DNA of 64,000 nucleotides from Candidatus Sedimenticola sp. (ex Thyasira tokunagai) (GTDB lineage Bacteria; Pseudomonadota; Gammaproteobacteria; Chromatiales; Chromatiaceae). Every line of letters begins with the position of its first letter. Position 1 is the stretch's first letter. Positions 1-7,563 of the stretch are shown here, piece after piece. The DNA is taken from positions 3,224,598 to 3,288,597 of the forward strand of contig CP134874.1 in assembly GCA_037318855.1 (NCBI GenBank). Direction: 5' to 3'. Made by a program: the position numbers and the translations under genes. The notes beneath the pieces are model-generated. The model was not told the origin of the DNA and made no database searches. It worked only from the letters and a program-made list of their open reading frames with translations.

Positions 1-430
1 AGATATCCAAGGAGGAAGGGATCTGCGAAGGCACGCTGTACAACTGGAGAAAAAGCAGCCCGTGCTGAAGGGCGATTGATGCCTGATGGAGACAGCACTC
101 CCACCGGATGGAGTGCCACAGATAAGTTCACAGCGGTTGTTGAGACTGCACCAATGAATGAGGCTGAGCTATCCGCTTACTGTCGTGAGCGTGGACTGTA
201 TGCCGAACAGATCGGTGAGTGGCGAGAAGCCTGTGAACAAGCGAATGACTGGGATCGAAATCAGAACAAGCGGTTAAAGGATATCCGTAAAGTGGATGAG
301 AAGCGGATCAAAGAGTTGGAGCGAGATCTTAACCGCAAAGAGAAAGCGCTAGCTGAAACCGCAGCCCTACTGGTTCTGAGAAAAAAAGCCCAGGCGATCT
401 GGGGGACGGAGAGGAAGAATGATCAATGTC
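1..430 (+). pseudogene. IS3-family OrfA remnant (broken, 5' end outside window)
   Basis: The first bases encode the helix-turn-helix segment ending EGTLYNWRK, which fits the N-terminal DNA-binding region of IS3 OrfA. A run of five A instead of four near 50 shifts the frame and brings an early TGA. The downstream part is readable again from 76 and encodes the charged, probably coiled-coil C-terminal half. A one-base loss in the G run near 411 then alters the C-terminus. In the family OrfA supplies DNA binding; here it is not intact. Confidence 0.85.
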
Positions 431-1484
431 CCAGATCGCCGTAGAGCTGTTGAATTGATCGAAGAAGCGGTAGGTGCCGGTGCATCAGCGCAAAAAGCCT
501 GCGAGGTACTGGAGATCAGTCTGCCGCACCTATAAGCGCTGGACTGATGGTGATGCGGTCAATGCCGATGGCCGACCGGATGTTAAACGCCCAGAGCCCG
601 CGAACAAACTGAAACCGGAGGAGCGACAGCAGATCCTGGAGACGTGTAATGAGGAAGCATACCAAAGCCTACCGCCATCACAGATCGTACCGGCACTGGC
701 CGACAAAGACACCTATATCGCCCGAGTCCAGCTTTTACAGGGTACTGAAGGAGGAAGATCAGTTGCATCGCCGTGGGAGAGTGCAAGCACCGAGGCGAGT
801 GAGCAAGCCAGCGGCTTACAAGGCTACAGCCCCGAATCAGGTATGGAGTTGGGATATCACATTCTTGGCAACGACCATCACCGGAATGTTCTACAGGCTT
901 TACCTAGTGATGGACATCTACAGCCGCAAGATTGTCGGGTGGGAAATCCACGAAAATGAGACAGCTGATAATGCCTCGCTGTTGATCCGTAAAGCCTGCC
1001 TGACGGAGGGTATCCATGAACGTGGGCTGGTGCTTCACTCTGATAATGGATCACCGATGAAAGGTGCAACCATGCTGGCGACACTGCAAAGTTGGGTGTA
1101 GTGCCGTCATTCAGTCGCCCTTCGGTGAGCAACGACAACCCCTATTCTGAGAGTTTGTTTGGGACAATGAAATACACACCGGCATTTCCGTCGAAACCGT
1201 TTGAGAGCTTAGATGCTGCGCGTGACTGGGTTTACAATTTCATTCGCTGGTATAACGAAGAGCACCGTCACAGCGGGATTCAGTTCGTGACACCCGCCCA
1301 ACGTCATAGTGGTGTGGAGCTGTCGATTCTTGCGAATCGGGAGACGGTCTACGAAGCTGCAAAGCAACGAAACCCAGAGCGTTGGAGTAGAGAAACACGG
1401 AACTGGACGCCAGTCGGTGAAGTATGGCTGAACCCGGAGAATCAGGACTCGAGAGGAGCTGGAATTAGAGACGAAGCAGCGTAG
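421..1484 (+). pseudogene. IS3-family OrfB transposase, multiply frameshifted
   Basis: All parts of an rve-type DDE transposase are present but in different frames: the N-terminal HTH_21-like region, the first Asp (WDIT), the second Asp (HSDNG) and the Glu (SESLFG). Comparison with the 355-residue copy at 3709-4776 places an extra C near 523, a 2-base loss near 721 and a 1-base loss near 1088. The pieces read 649-1101 and 1092-1484. The gene cannot make a full transposase without correcting all three shifts. Confidence 0.9.
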
Positions 1485-1731
1485 AGAATTGGACAACTAT
1501 CTTGATAATCGTCGAGGCAGACTGCACTAGGCTTCAATGACGGCTATGCATGGCCCATCAAGCTTGGGCTCTTCGAGGAACTCTTTAATAAGGTAGCAGG
1601 TACCTCCTAGCAGTGCGCCTGCTCGAAATAAATTGGCTATCTCTATGTTTTTCTGAATTTTTTATTAAATTACAATCATCCGCTACTCATTGTAGAAACG
1701 GTACGGCACCGTAGCGGTTATCACGGGGTAA

Positions 1732-2000
1732 CTAGTGGGCCATGCGGGAAGTTCGGTAACTCACAGAGCCCCGCTAAGAGGCCAAGGTAAGGCGCGTACC
1801 GCAGGGAATGGCAAGCCCTTTCCAAGGTGCGCAACGCAGCATTGGCCTCTTAGCGGGGCTCCCTCCGGGCCAGTCCACAAGCCGGGTTGGCGGTGTTGCA
1901 CTCGTTTGAATTGGCTACGGCCAGTCCTGCACTCGTGCGCCTTGCCAATCCGGCTTGTGAACTGGCTGTGGGTTACCGAATTTTCCGCATGGCCCACTAG
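1732..2000. repeat. Three-armed palindromic element (three-way junction)
   Basis: An outer 35-bp inverted repeat (1732-1766 with 1966-2000) encloses two hairpins. One has a perfect 19-bp stem (1767-1785 with 1842-1860) that abuts the outer left arm. The other has a 22-bp stem (1870-1891 with 1944-1965) that abuts the outer right arm. Only nine bases (1861-1869) link them. The three differences in the outer stem would all be G-U pairs in RNA. Each loop holds an imperfect direct repeat. Both ends are CTAG, which matches the 4-bp YTAR targets used by IS5-group elements. It could be a MITE-like element or a structured RNA; no protein-coding role is credible. Confidence 0.85.
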
Positions 2001-2014
2001 GAGGAGTTAGGGGT

Positions 2015-2506
2015 TTATGCTTGTTCCAACACAGGGTGATTGAGTGTGCCATCAGCACCAAGAGGAGCGAAGCTGTGTCCCTGGCCGGCACAGTAAGAGA
2101 GCCACTTAGAGATAAACATGTTTATTTTCCACTTTTGATCGAGTGCAGGTGATTCAAAGGTTCGATCCAGTGGTAAGGCACGCTGTTTCAAGTTAATCAC
2201 TTCAGCCTGCCGAGAGTCGTGATAAATACGCAGTGTGGCATCTGGATCCGCTTTCTGTTCTGACTCGTCAAAGAAGTAGTAGGTAAGGTGGATTAGGGTG
2301 GTGTAAGGAGTCTGTTCGAGAATCTCAAGATAAAGGGCCACTGAACAGATAGTTTCAGAAAGATAACGCCCTCGCATCTCCCGTAAAGTGGGTGCCAAGC
2401 GTAACAGATGATGGTAGTTCTCATCACACAGATCCATCAGAGACCCAATACTGGGACGCCCGTCAAGAAGTGATTTGAGAGCCCAGGGATAATAGGGCGC
2501 CTTCAC
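2015..2506 (-). CDS. DUF1249 family protein (YqiB-like)
   Basis: This 163-residue protein matches the DUF1249/YqiB family: an N-terminal LMDLCDENYHHLLRL segment, a central TYYFFDESEQ region, the ARLYHD-like RIYHDSRQAEV motif and a C-terminal KWKINMFISKWLSYC segment. The family's function is not established; in E. coli yqiB sits with nudF and cpdA, which are not seen here. The start is GTG at 2506, inside the hairpin 2490-2515. The next Met (residue 24) would cut into the conserved region, so the GTG is preferred. The gene lies 31 bases downstream of the H1-like gene on the same strand and may be co-transcribed with it. Confidence 0.8.
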   Translation of the reverse strand: MKAPYYPWALKSLLDGRPSIGSLMDLCDENYHHLLRLAPTLREMRGRYLSETICSVALYLEILEQTPYTTLIHLTYYFFDESEQKADPDATLRIYHDSRQAEVINLKQRALPLDRTFESPALDQKWKINMFISKWLSYCAGQGHSFAPLGADGTLNHPVLEQA

Positions 2507-2515
2507 GCCCTATTA
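2490..2515. promoter_or_regulatory. Hairpin over the DUF1249 start codon
   Basis: A perfect 10-bp inverted repeat (2490-2499 and 2506-2515, six-base loop) covers the GTG start of the DUF1249 gene. It lies just past the stop of the upstream H1-like gene. It lacks a T-tract, so it may be a weak attenuator, an mRNA 3'-end stabiliser or a start-masking hairpin. Confidence 0.5.
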
Positions 2516-2537
2516 CCCCCACTTAATATATGGAGGG

Positions 2538-3155
2538 TCAGCCTGCACGACGAGGACGACCACGTTTTTTCCGCGTTGTCTTTGTCGCCTTTACCTGATG
2601 GCTCTTTTCCCACTTTGCCAGGAATTTAGCAACCGCCGCTTCACGTGCCGCTTGCAACTTCTCAGCTTCTCTAGCAGATTTCTCAGCACTTCTTCTGGTG
2701 CTTTCAATAGCATCCAGTGTTTTCTTAGCCTCTGCAAGAGCGGTCTTAAGATTACGCTTCTCTGATGTGAGTGTGGCGACTTTACTACGAGCTTCAGCTA
2801 CTTGTTTGCGTCTTTTTGATTTCTCTTCATTGAGTGCGATTTGAGCAACAGCAAGTTTTCTCTGCAGTGACTCAATACTTACCGGGCGCCCACGCCTGCC
2901 TTTTTCAACAGACTCAGCCGTACTAGGAGCAGCCTTTTCCTTGGGAGCAACCTTTGCCTTGGGAGCAGCCTTTTCCTTGGGAGCAACCTTTGCCTTGGGA
3001 GCAACCTTCTTGGCCGCGGCCGGACGCCCACGCCGTTTTGGTGTCACTTTTGCCGCAGGCGGCCTTCCGCGCCGCTTAGGGGCTGCCGAAGTGGTAGCAG
3101 CAACTCTCTTTTTTACGACACGTTTTTTTGCCGTTTTCTTTATCGCCATAGTCAT
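2538..3155 (-). CDS. Histone H1-like AT-hook DNA-binding protein
   Basis: This 205-residue protein is very rich in Lys, Arg, Ala and Pro. It has four AT-hook cores (R/K-RGRP) near residues 28, 41, 87 and 197. The first two are separated from the third by short tandem KVAPKEKAAPK-type repeats (about 50-77), visible at DNA level around 2930-3005. Residues 95-185 are heptad-like and probably a coiled coil. It resembles AlgP/histone H1-like proteins of gammaproteobacteria, which bind DNA and may compact or regulate it. The start could be ATG 3155 or ATG 3149; the latter has a GGA at better spacing. Function is inferred from composition only. Confidence 0.75.
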   Translation of the reverse strand: MTMAIKKTAKKRVVKKRVAATTSAAPKRRGRPPAAKVTPKRRGRPAAAKKVAPKAKVAPKEKAAPKAKVAPKEKAAPSTAESVEKGRRGRPVSIESLQRKLAVAQIALNEEKSKRRKQVAEARSKVATLTSEKRNLKTALAEAKKTLDAIESTRRSAEKSAREAEKLQAAREAAVAKFLAKWEKSHQVKATKTTRKKRGRPRRAG

Positions 3156-3501
3156 TTTCCGTTGTGAATTACAATTTAGAAACTCTTGAAAAATTCAAAA
3201 CAAATTGAATTACTGTTGAATTCCCTTACATACTCAGCAAGTGACTTTGTATTAAATTCCAGTACTGCTTGAAAACTACTTAGCAATCTATTGCATTTCC
3301 ATCTGCAATAACTAGATGAGTGAATACATATTGATGTACTCCAAACAGATACACCTGCCATACCAACCAGCAAATAACGATAATTATTATGCCAACCACT
3401 GTCTATTATAGGAATAATTTTTTATTTAAACAAAAAATAATTTCAATAATATTTTAGTTAATACAATTCAAAGTCTAACTATTACTAATTATCGAATGTA
3501 A
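3156..3501. other. AT-rich intergenic region upstream of H1-like gene
   Basis: No credible gene is visible in either strand. The stretch is markedly AT-rich, especially 3385-3480, and should contain the promoter of the AT-hook gene. I could not fix a -35/-10 pair with confidence. Confidence 0.5.
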
Positions 3502-3650
3502 ATGGCCCTGTACAATAATCCTGAAGACCATCTTGCTGGAGATGAAATTGCATTTGTAAGAGCGAACTTGTTCGCGATTGCCTCCGAGGCACGTTCTTCG
3601 CGAACAAGTTCGCTCCTACAATCGACTTCAGGGTTATTGTACAGAGCCAT
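3502..3650. repeat. REP-like composite palindrome, copy 1
   Basis: Outer 25-bp arms (3502-3526 and 3626-3650, two mismatches) enclose a perfect 18-bp inner inverted repeat (3560-3577 and 3598-3615) with core GCGAACTTGTTCGCGA. The core closely resembles the REP sequences of Pseudomonas-type genomes (arms ending CGCTCCTAC), which are mobilised by RAYT transposases. Related copies are at 14923-15068 and near 48415-48480. No RAYT gene is in the window. Confidence 0.8.
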
Positions 3651-3708
3651 ATAAATGTAATTCGAGCTCTCTATCAGACGACGATTATCAAGATAGTTGT
3701 CCAATTCT

Positions 3709-4776
3709 CTACGCTGCTTCGTCTCTAATTCCAGCTCCTCTCGAGTCCTGATTCTCCGGGTTCAGCCATACTTCACCGACTGGCGTCCAGTTCCGTGTTT
3801 CTCTACTCCAACGCTCTGGGTTTCGTTGCTTTGCAGCTTCGTAGACCGTCTCCCGATTCGCAAGAATCGACAGCTCCACACCACTATGACGTTGGGCGGG
3901 TGTCACGAACTGAATCCCGCTGTGACGGTGCTCTTCGTTATACCAGCGAATGAAATTGTAAACCCAGTCACGCGCAGCATCTAAGCTCTCAAACGGTTTC
4001 GACGGAAATGCCGGTGTGTATTTCATTGTCCCAAACAAACTCTCAGAATAGGGGTTGTCGTTGCTCACCGAAGGGCGACTGAATGACGGCACTACACCCA
4101 ACTTTTGCAGTGTCGCCAGCATGGTTGCACCTTTCATCGGTGATCCATTATCAGAGTGAAGCACCAGCCCACGTTCATGGATACCCTCCGTCAGGCAGGC
4201 TTTACGGATCAACAGCGAGGCATTATCAGCTGTCTCATTTTCGTGGATTTCCCACCCGACAATCTTGCGGCTGTAGATGTCCATCACTAGGTAAAGCCTG
4301 TAGAACATTCCGGTGATGGTCGTTGCCAAGAATGTGATATCCCAACTCCATACCTGATTCGGGGCTGTAGCCTTGTAAGCCGCTGGCTTGCTCACTCGCC
4401 TCGGTGCTTGCACTCTCCCACGGCGATGCAACTGATCTTCCTCCTTCAGTACCCTGTAAAAGCTGGACTCGGAAGCGATATAGGTGTCTTTGTCGGCCAG
4501 TGCCGGTACGATCTGTGATGGCGGTAGGCTTTGGTATGCTTCCTCATTACACGTCTCCAGGATCTGCTGTCGCTCCTCCGGTTTCAGTTTGTTCGCGGGC
4601 TCTGGGCGTTTAACATCCGGTCGGCCATCGGCATTGACCGCATCACCATCAGTCCAGCGCTTATAGGTGCGCAGACTGATCTCCAGTACCTCGCAGGCTT
4701 TTTGCGCTGATGCACCGGCACCTACCGCTTCTTCGATCAATTCAACAGCTCTACGGCGATCTGGGACATTGATCAT
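3709..4776 (-). CDS. IS3-family OrfB transposase (intact copy)
   Basis: This 355-residue integrase-fold protein has an N-terminal helix-turn-helix (EISLRTYKRWTDG), then an rve domain with the catalytic Asp in WDIT, Asp in HSDNG and Glu in SESLFG. It ends with the family's typical WYNEEHRHSGI block. It catalyses strand transfer of the element, normally as an OrfAB product. Its ATG overlaps the orfA stop by four bases (ATGA), which allows translational coupling. An A7G run (AAAAAAAG) lies a little upstream, in the 3' part of orfA, and is a possible -1 slippage site. Confidence 0.92.
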   Translation of the reverse strand: MINVPDRRRAVELIEEAVGAGASAQKACEVLEISLRTYKRWTDGDAVNADGRPDVKRPEPANKLKPEERQQILETCNEEAYQSLPPSQIVPALADKDTYIASESSFYRVLKEEDQLHRRGRVQAPRRVSKPAAYKATAPNQVWSWDITFLATTITGMFYRLYLVMDIYSRKIVGWEIHENETADNASLLIRKACLTEGIHERGLVLHSDNGSPMKGATMLATLQKLGVVPSFSRPSVSNDNPYSESLFGTMKYTPAFPSKPFESLDAARDWVYNFIRWYNEEHRHSGIQFVTPAQRHSGVELSILANRETVYEAAKQRNPERWSRETRNWTPVGEVWLNPENQDSRGAGIRDEAA

Positions 4777-5266
4777 TCTTCCTCTCCGTCCCCCCAGATC
4801 GCCTGGGCTTTTTTTCTCAGAACCAGTAGGGCTGCGGTTTCAGCTAGCGCTTTCTCTTTGCGGTTAAGATCTCGCTCCAACTCTTTGATCCGCTTCTCAT
4901 CCACTTTACGGATATCCTTTAACCGCTTGTTCTGATTTCGATCCCAGTCATTCGCTTGTTCACAGGCTTCTCGCCACTCACCGATCTGTTCGGCATACAG
5001 TCCACGCTCACGACAGTAAGCGGATAGCTCAGCCTCATTCATTGGTGCAGTCTCAACAACCGCTGTGAACTTATCTGTGGCACTCCATCCGGTGGGAGTG
5101 CTGTCTCCATCAGGCATCAATCGCCCTTCAGCACGGGCTGCTTTTCTCCAGTTGTACAGCGTGCCTTCGCAGATCCCTTCCTCCTTGATATCTCTGGTAT
5201 CGTTTTATTGTTCGGCGGCAGCATCTTTTTCAGTACCGATTCTTTCCGCTCTTTTGGATAACCCAT
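4773..5266 (-). pseudogene. IS3-family OrfA with one-base deletion in the HTH
   Basis: A full-length OrfA would start at ATG 5266 and begin MGYPKERKESVLKKM, the usual start of this family. It runs in frame through PEIS and then shifts near 5190, where this copy reads TATCAAGG while copy 1 reads TATCCAAGG. The shifted frame stops about 70 codons from the start. The remaining 3' part is readable from TTG/ATG near 5120 and gives 115 residues with a charged helical C-terminus. The DNA-binding half is therefore disconnected from the rest. Confidence 0.8.
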
Positions 5267-5337
5267 TTATTGCTCTCTATGCCCACTCTCATTGGTTATT
5301 GAAGTCCCATCCTACCGGGTGGACAACTATCCTGACA

Positions 5338-6032
5338 GAGGGGGCAGAGCTGCAACTACGACAAAAGAGTGAATACAGATCAAATATATTCCACCCAATA
5401 ACTAATTATGAAAAACCAACTCAGGAGGATTTAACCTTTCACATGAAGAAAAAAATGATTTCCGGCCACCCTTGATGGTCAGCCAGTAATAGAAGAATAC
5501 TGAGTTAATATTGGCCTCAGATAAACGCGCATGAATGCAAATATTTGCAATACTCCCCATATTGCGAAGCACCTAAACACGCATTTGGTAATTATTTACA
5601 TTCAATACCTGGCTATTTACCTACGAAGAGTAATGCAGGAATCATATTCGCATTCATTTCCGGCTGAGCTTCAGATGTAATCAGGAGATGATTTATGAGT
5701 AGACAAGGGTTTCCAAGGAAACCATGGGCGAACTGTGTCGTACCCTGGAGATGCAAAACAGAGATGAAAATCGAAGCTAACGCTACCGCATCCTGCTCCC
5801 GCTCATTTCCTGTTTCCATGTAGGCAATAGCAGGCTCTTAGAAAAATTTACGCTGATATTGTGACTGCTGAGTACAAGGTAATCACTCATGACTTGCTCA
5901 GGGGTTTACTGGTTTGGGATGCTTTATATCGGTGAAGTGATCACGGCTCTTCACGGGGAGTTAGCTGGAAACTCACCATGGTTATCCGAGTGGACAGCCA
6001 GCCCTCAAGAGGCCGGCATCACACCCTGTAAC
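5338..6032. other. Intergenic stretch without a recognised gene
   Basis: Between the IS end and the thioredoxin gene I see no convincing coding region; short frames on both strands lack family motifs and good ribosome-binding sites. The only recognisable element is a fragment at 5844-5904 related to a repeat at 15075-15134. A GC-rich hairpin at about 5998-6018 lies just downstream of the thioredoxin stop but has no T-tract. Confidence 0.5.
5844..5904. repeat. Interspersed repeat fragment (shared with 15075-15134)
   Basis: The stretch from a TTTACGCTGATATTG motif to CATGACTTGCTCAGG aligns with 15075-15134 over about 60 bases with scattered mismatches. Its right end also resembles the right arm of the 160-bp palindromes at 19423 and 62124 (ATCATGACTTGATCAGG). 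It is probably a decayed half of a palindromic interspersed element. Confidence 0.6.
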
Positions 6033-6401
6033 TTAGGAGGGTTTATTCTCCTCTTCTATCTGACTGTGTACCTCAGCCATATCCAATTCACTGGCCTTTT
6101 CCACCAAATCGCGAAAACCACTTTCCGGCAATGCACCCGCCTGACTAAAGATAATCACCTTCTCACGGAAAATCATCAAAGTGGGGATAGAACGGATCTG
6201 GAAGTGTCCGGCGATCTCCTGTTCTTCTTCAGTGTTTACTTTGGCAAAGATCACATTGGGATGATCTTCAGAGACCGCTTCATAAGTCGGTGCAAAAGAG
6301 CGACAGGGGCCACACCATGGCGCCCAGAAATCAATAATGACAAAATCATTATTGGAAACGGTATCTTCAAAATTATCTTTTGTCAGCTCGATAACGGCCA
6401 C
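6033..6401 (-). CDS. Thioredoxin-family protein
   Basis: This 122-residue thioredoxin fold has the classic WCGPC active site at residues 29-33 and the cis-Pro loop SIPT near residue 72. With no signal peptide it should be a cytoplasmic thiol-disulfide reductant. The C-terminus has about 15 extra acidic residues beyond the usual end. The start is GTG at 6401, with a G-rich sequence about eight bases upstream. It may be a secondary thioredoxin rather than the housekeeping TrxA. It is transcribed alone, with adk more than 300 bases upstream on the same strand and a terminator between them. Confidence 0.92.
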   Translation of the reverse strand: MAVIELTKDNFEDTVSNNDFVIIDFWAPWCGPCRSFAPTYEAVSEDHPNVIFAKVNTEEEQEIAGHFQIRSIPTLMIFREKVIIFSQAGALPESGFRDLVEKASELDMAEVHSQIEEENKPS

Positions 6402-6738
6402 GTGGCCCCCTGATTAATATGCGATAGAATCGCCGGAGTATATCAGAAGTAACTAATAAATAAAGTCCGCTGATGTAGACGTGTATTTCTATTCGGTTTC
6501 TGCCCGGAAACAGGTCCATTGAATCACGCCATCCATACACATACTGGTATACTGAGAGTTCAACACCGCTCTGGATTTCATCCTCTGATCCAAAGACGAT
6601 GTATTTCTGAACCACAGCGATCTCACATATCTGAATAATGAATATTTTGGTCTCAGAACGATTACTTTTCGGCCGATACCGCCCACAAAAAAGCCGGGGC
6701 ATGCCCGGCTCTTCTGCAGATCTAATAAAATCTAATAA
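6402..6738. other. Intergenic region between adk and thioredoxin
   Basis: No convincing gene is seen; frames on the minus strand lack family motifs. It holds the adk terminator (6687-6711) and presumably the thioredoxin promoter. Confidence 0.5.
6687..6711 (-). terminator. Rho-independent terminator of adk
   Basis: On the minus strand the stem AGCCGGGCATGCCCCGGCT is followed directly by a run of six T. It lies about 30 bases past the adk stop. Confidence 0.85.
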
Positions 6739-7452
<714 letters not shown>

Positions 7453-7563
7453 TCAATCAGAGGCTCCTTATGGTTTTATGTAGCTCGAGTCTGCCATAGC
7501 CATTGACCAACCGCCATTCAGCTATGTAAATAGATAAATACACAGGATTTATACGCTGGCACC

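Larger units (their letters stand above)
1..1514 (+). mobile_element. IS3-family insertion sequence, copy 1, degenerate, cut by window edge
   Basis: This copy is nearly identical to the inverted copy at about 3679-5337 and starts inside orfA, so its left end lies outside the window. Homology to copy 2 continues past the orfB stop through an end-like motif (GGACAACTATC at 1491-1501) and stops near 1514. Compared with copy 2 it has an extra A near 50, one G fewer near 411, an extra C near 523, two bases missing near 721 and one A missing near 1088. Together these destroy both transposase frames. The element is probably immobile unless helped in trans. Confidence 0.9.
3679..5337 (-). mobile_element. 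IS3-family insertion sequence, copy 2
   Basis: This is an inverted copy of the element at 1-1514. End motifs GATAGTTGTCC (3692-3702) and its complement (5321-5331) form an inverted repeat that extends imperfectly outward to about 3685 and 5337. The exact ends are uncertain by about 10 bases and no target duplication is clear. orfB is intact but orfA has lost one base in the HTH region, so this copy is also probably not autonomous. Copies 1 and 2 bracket about 2.2 kb in inverted orientation. Confidence 0.9.

Noticed and set aside
1735..2010. Open frames on both strands across the palindrome (up to 91 codons)
   Set aside because: They arise from the self-complementary sequence itself; composition is biased (Arg/Pro/Trp) and there are no family motifs or ribosome-binding sites.
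5613..5819. 68-codon minus-strand frame between the IS3 copy and the thioredoxin gene
   Set aside because: No motif, no clear ribosome-binding site and unusual composition; not supportable as a gene.
5889..6413. Long plus-strand frame opposite the thioredoxin gene (174 codons)
   Set aside because: It is the complement of a clear thioredoxin coding sequence and has no protein-family features of its own.
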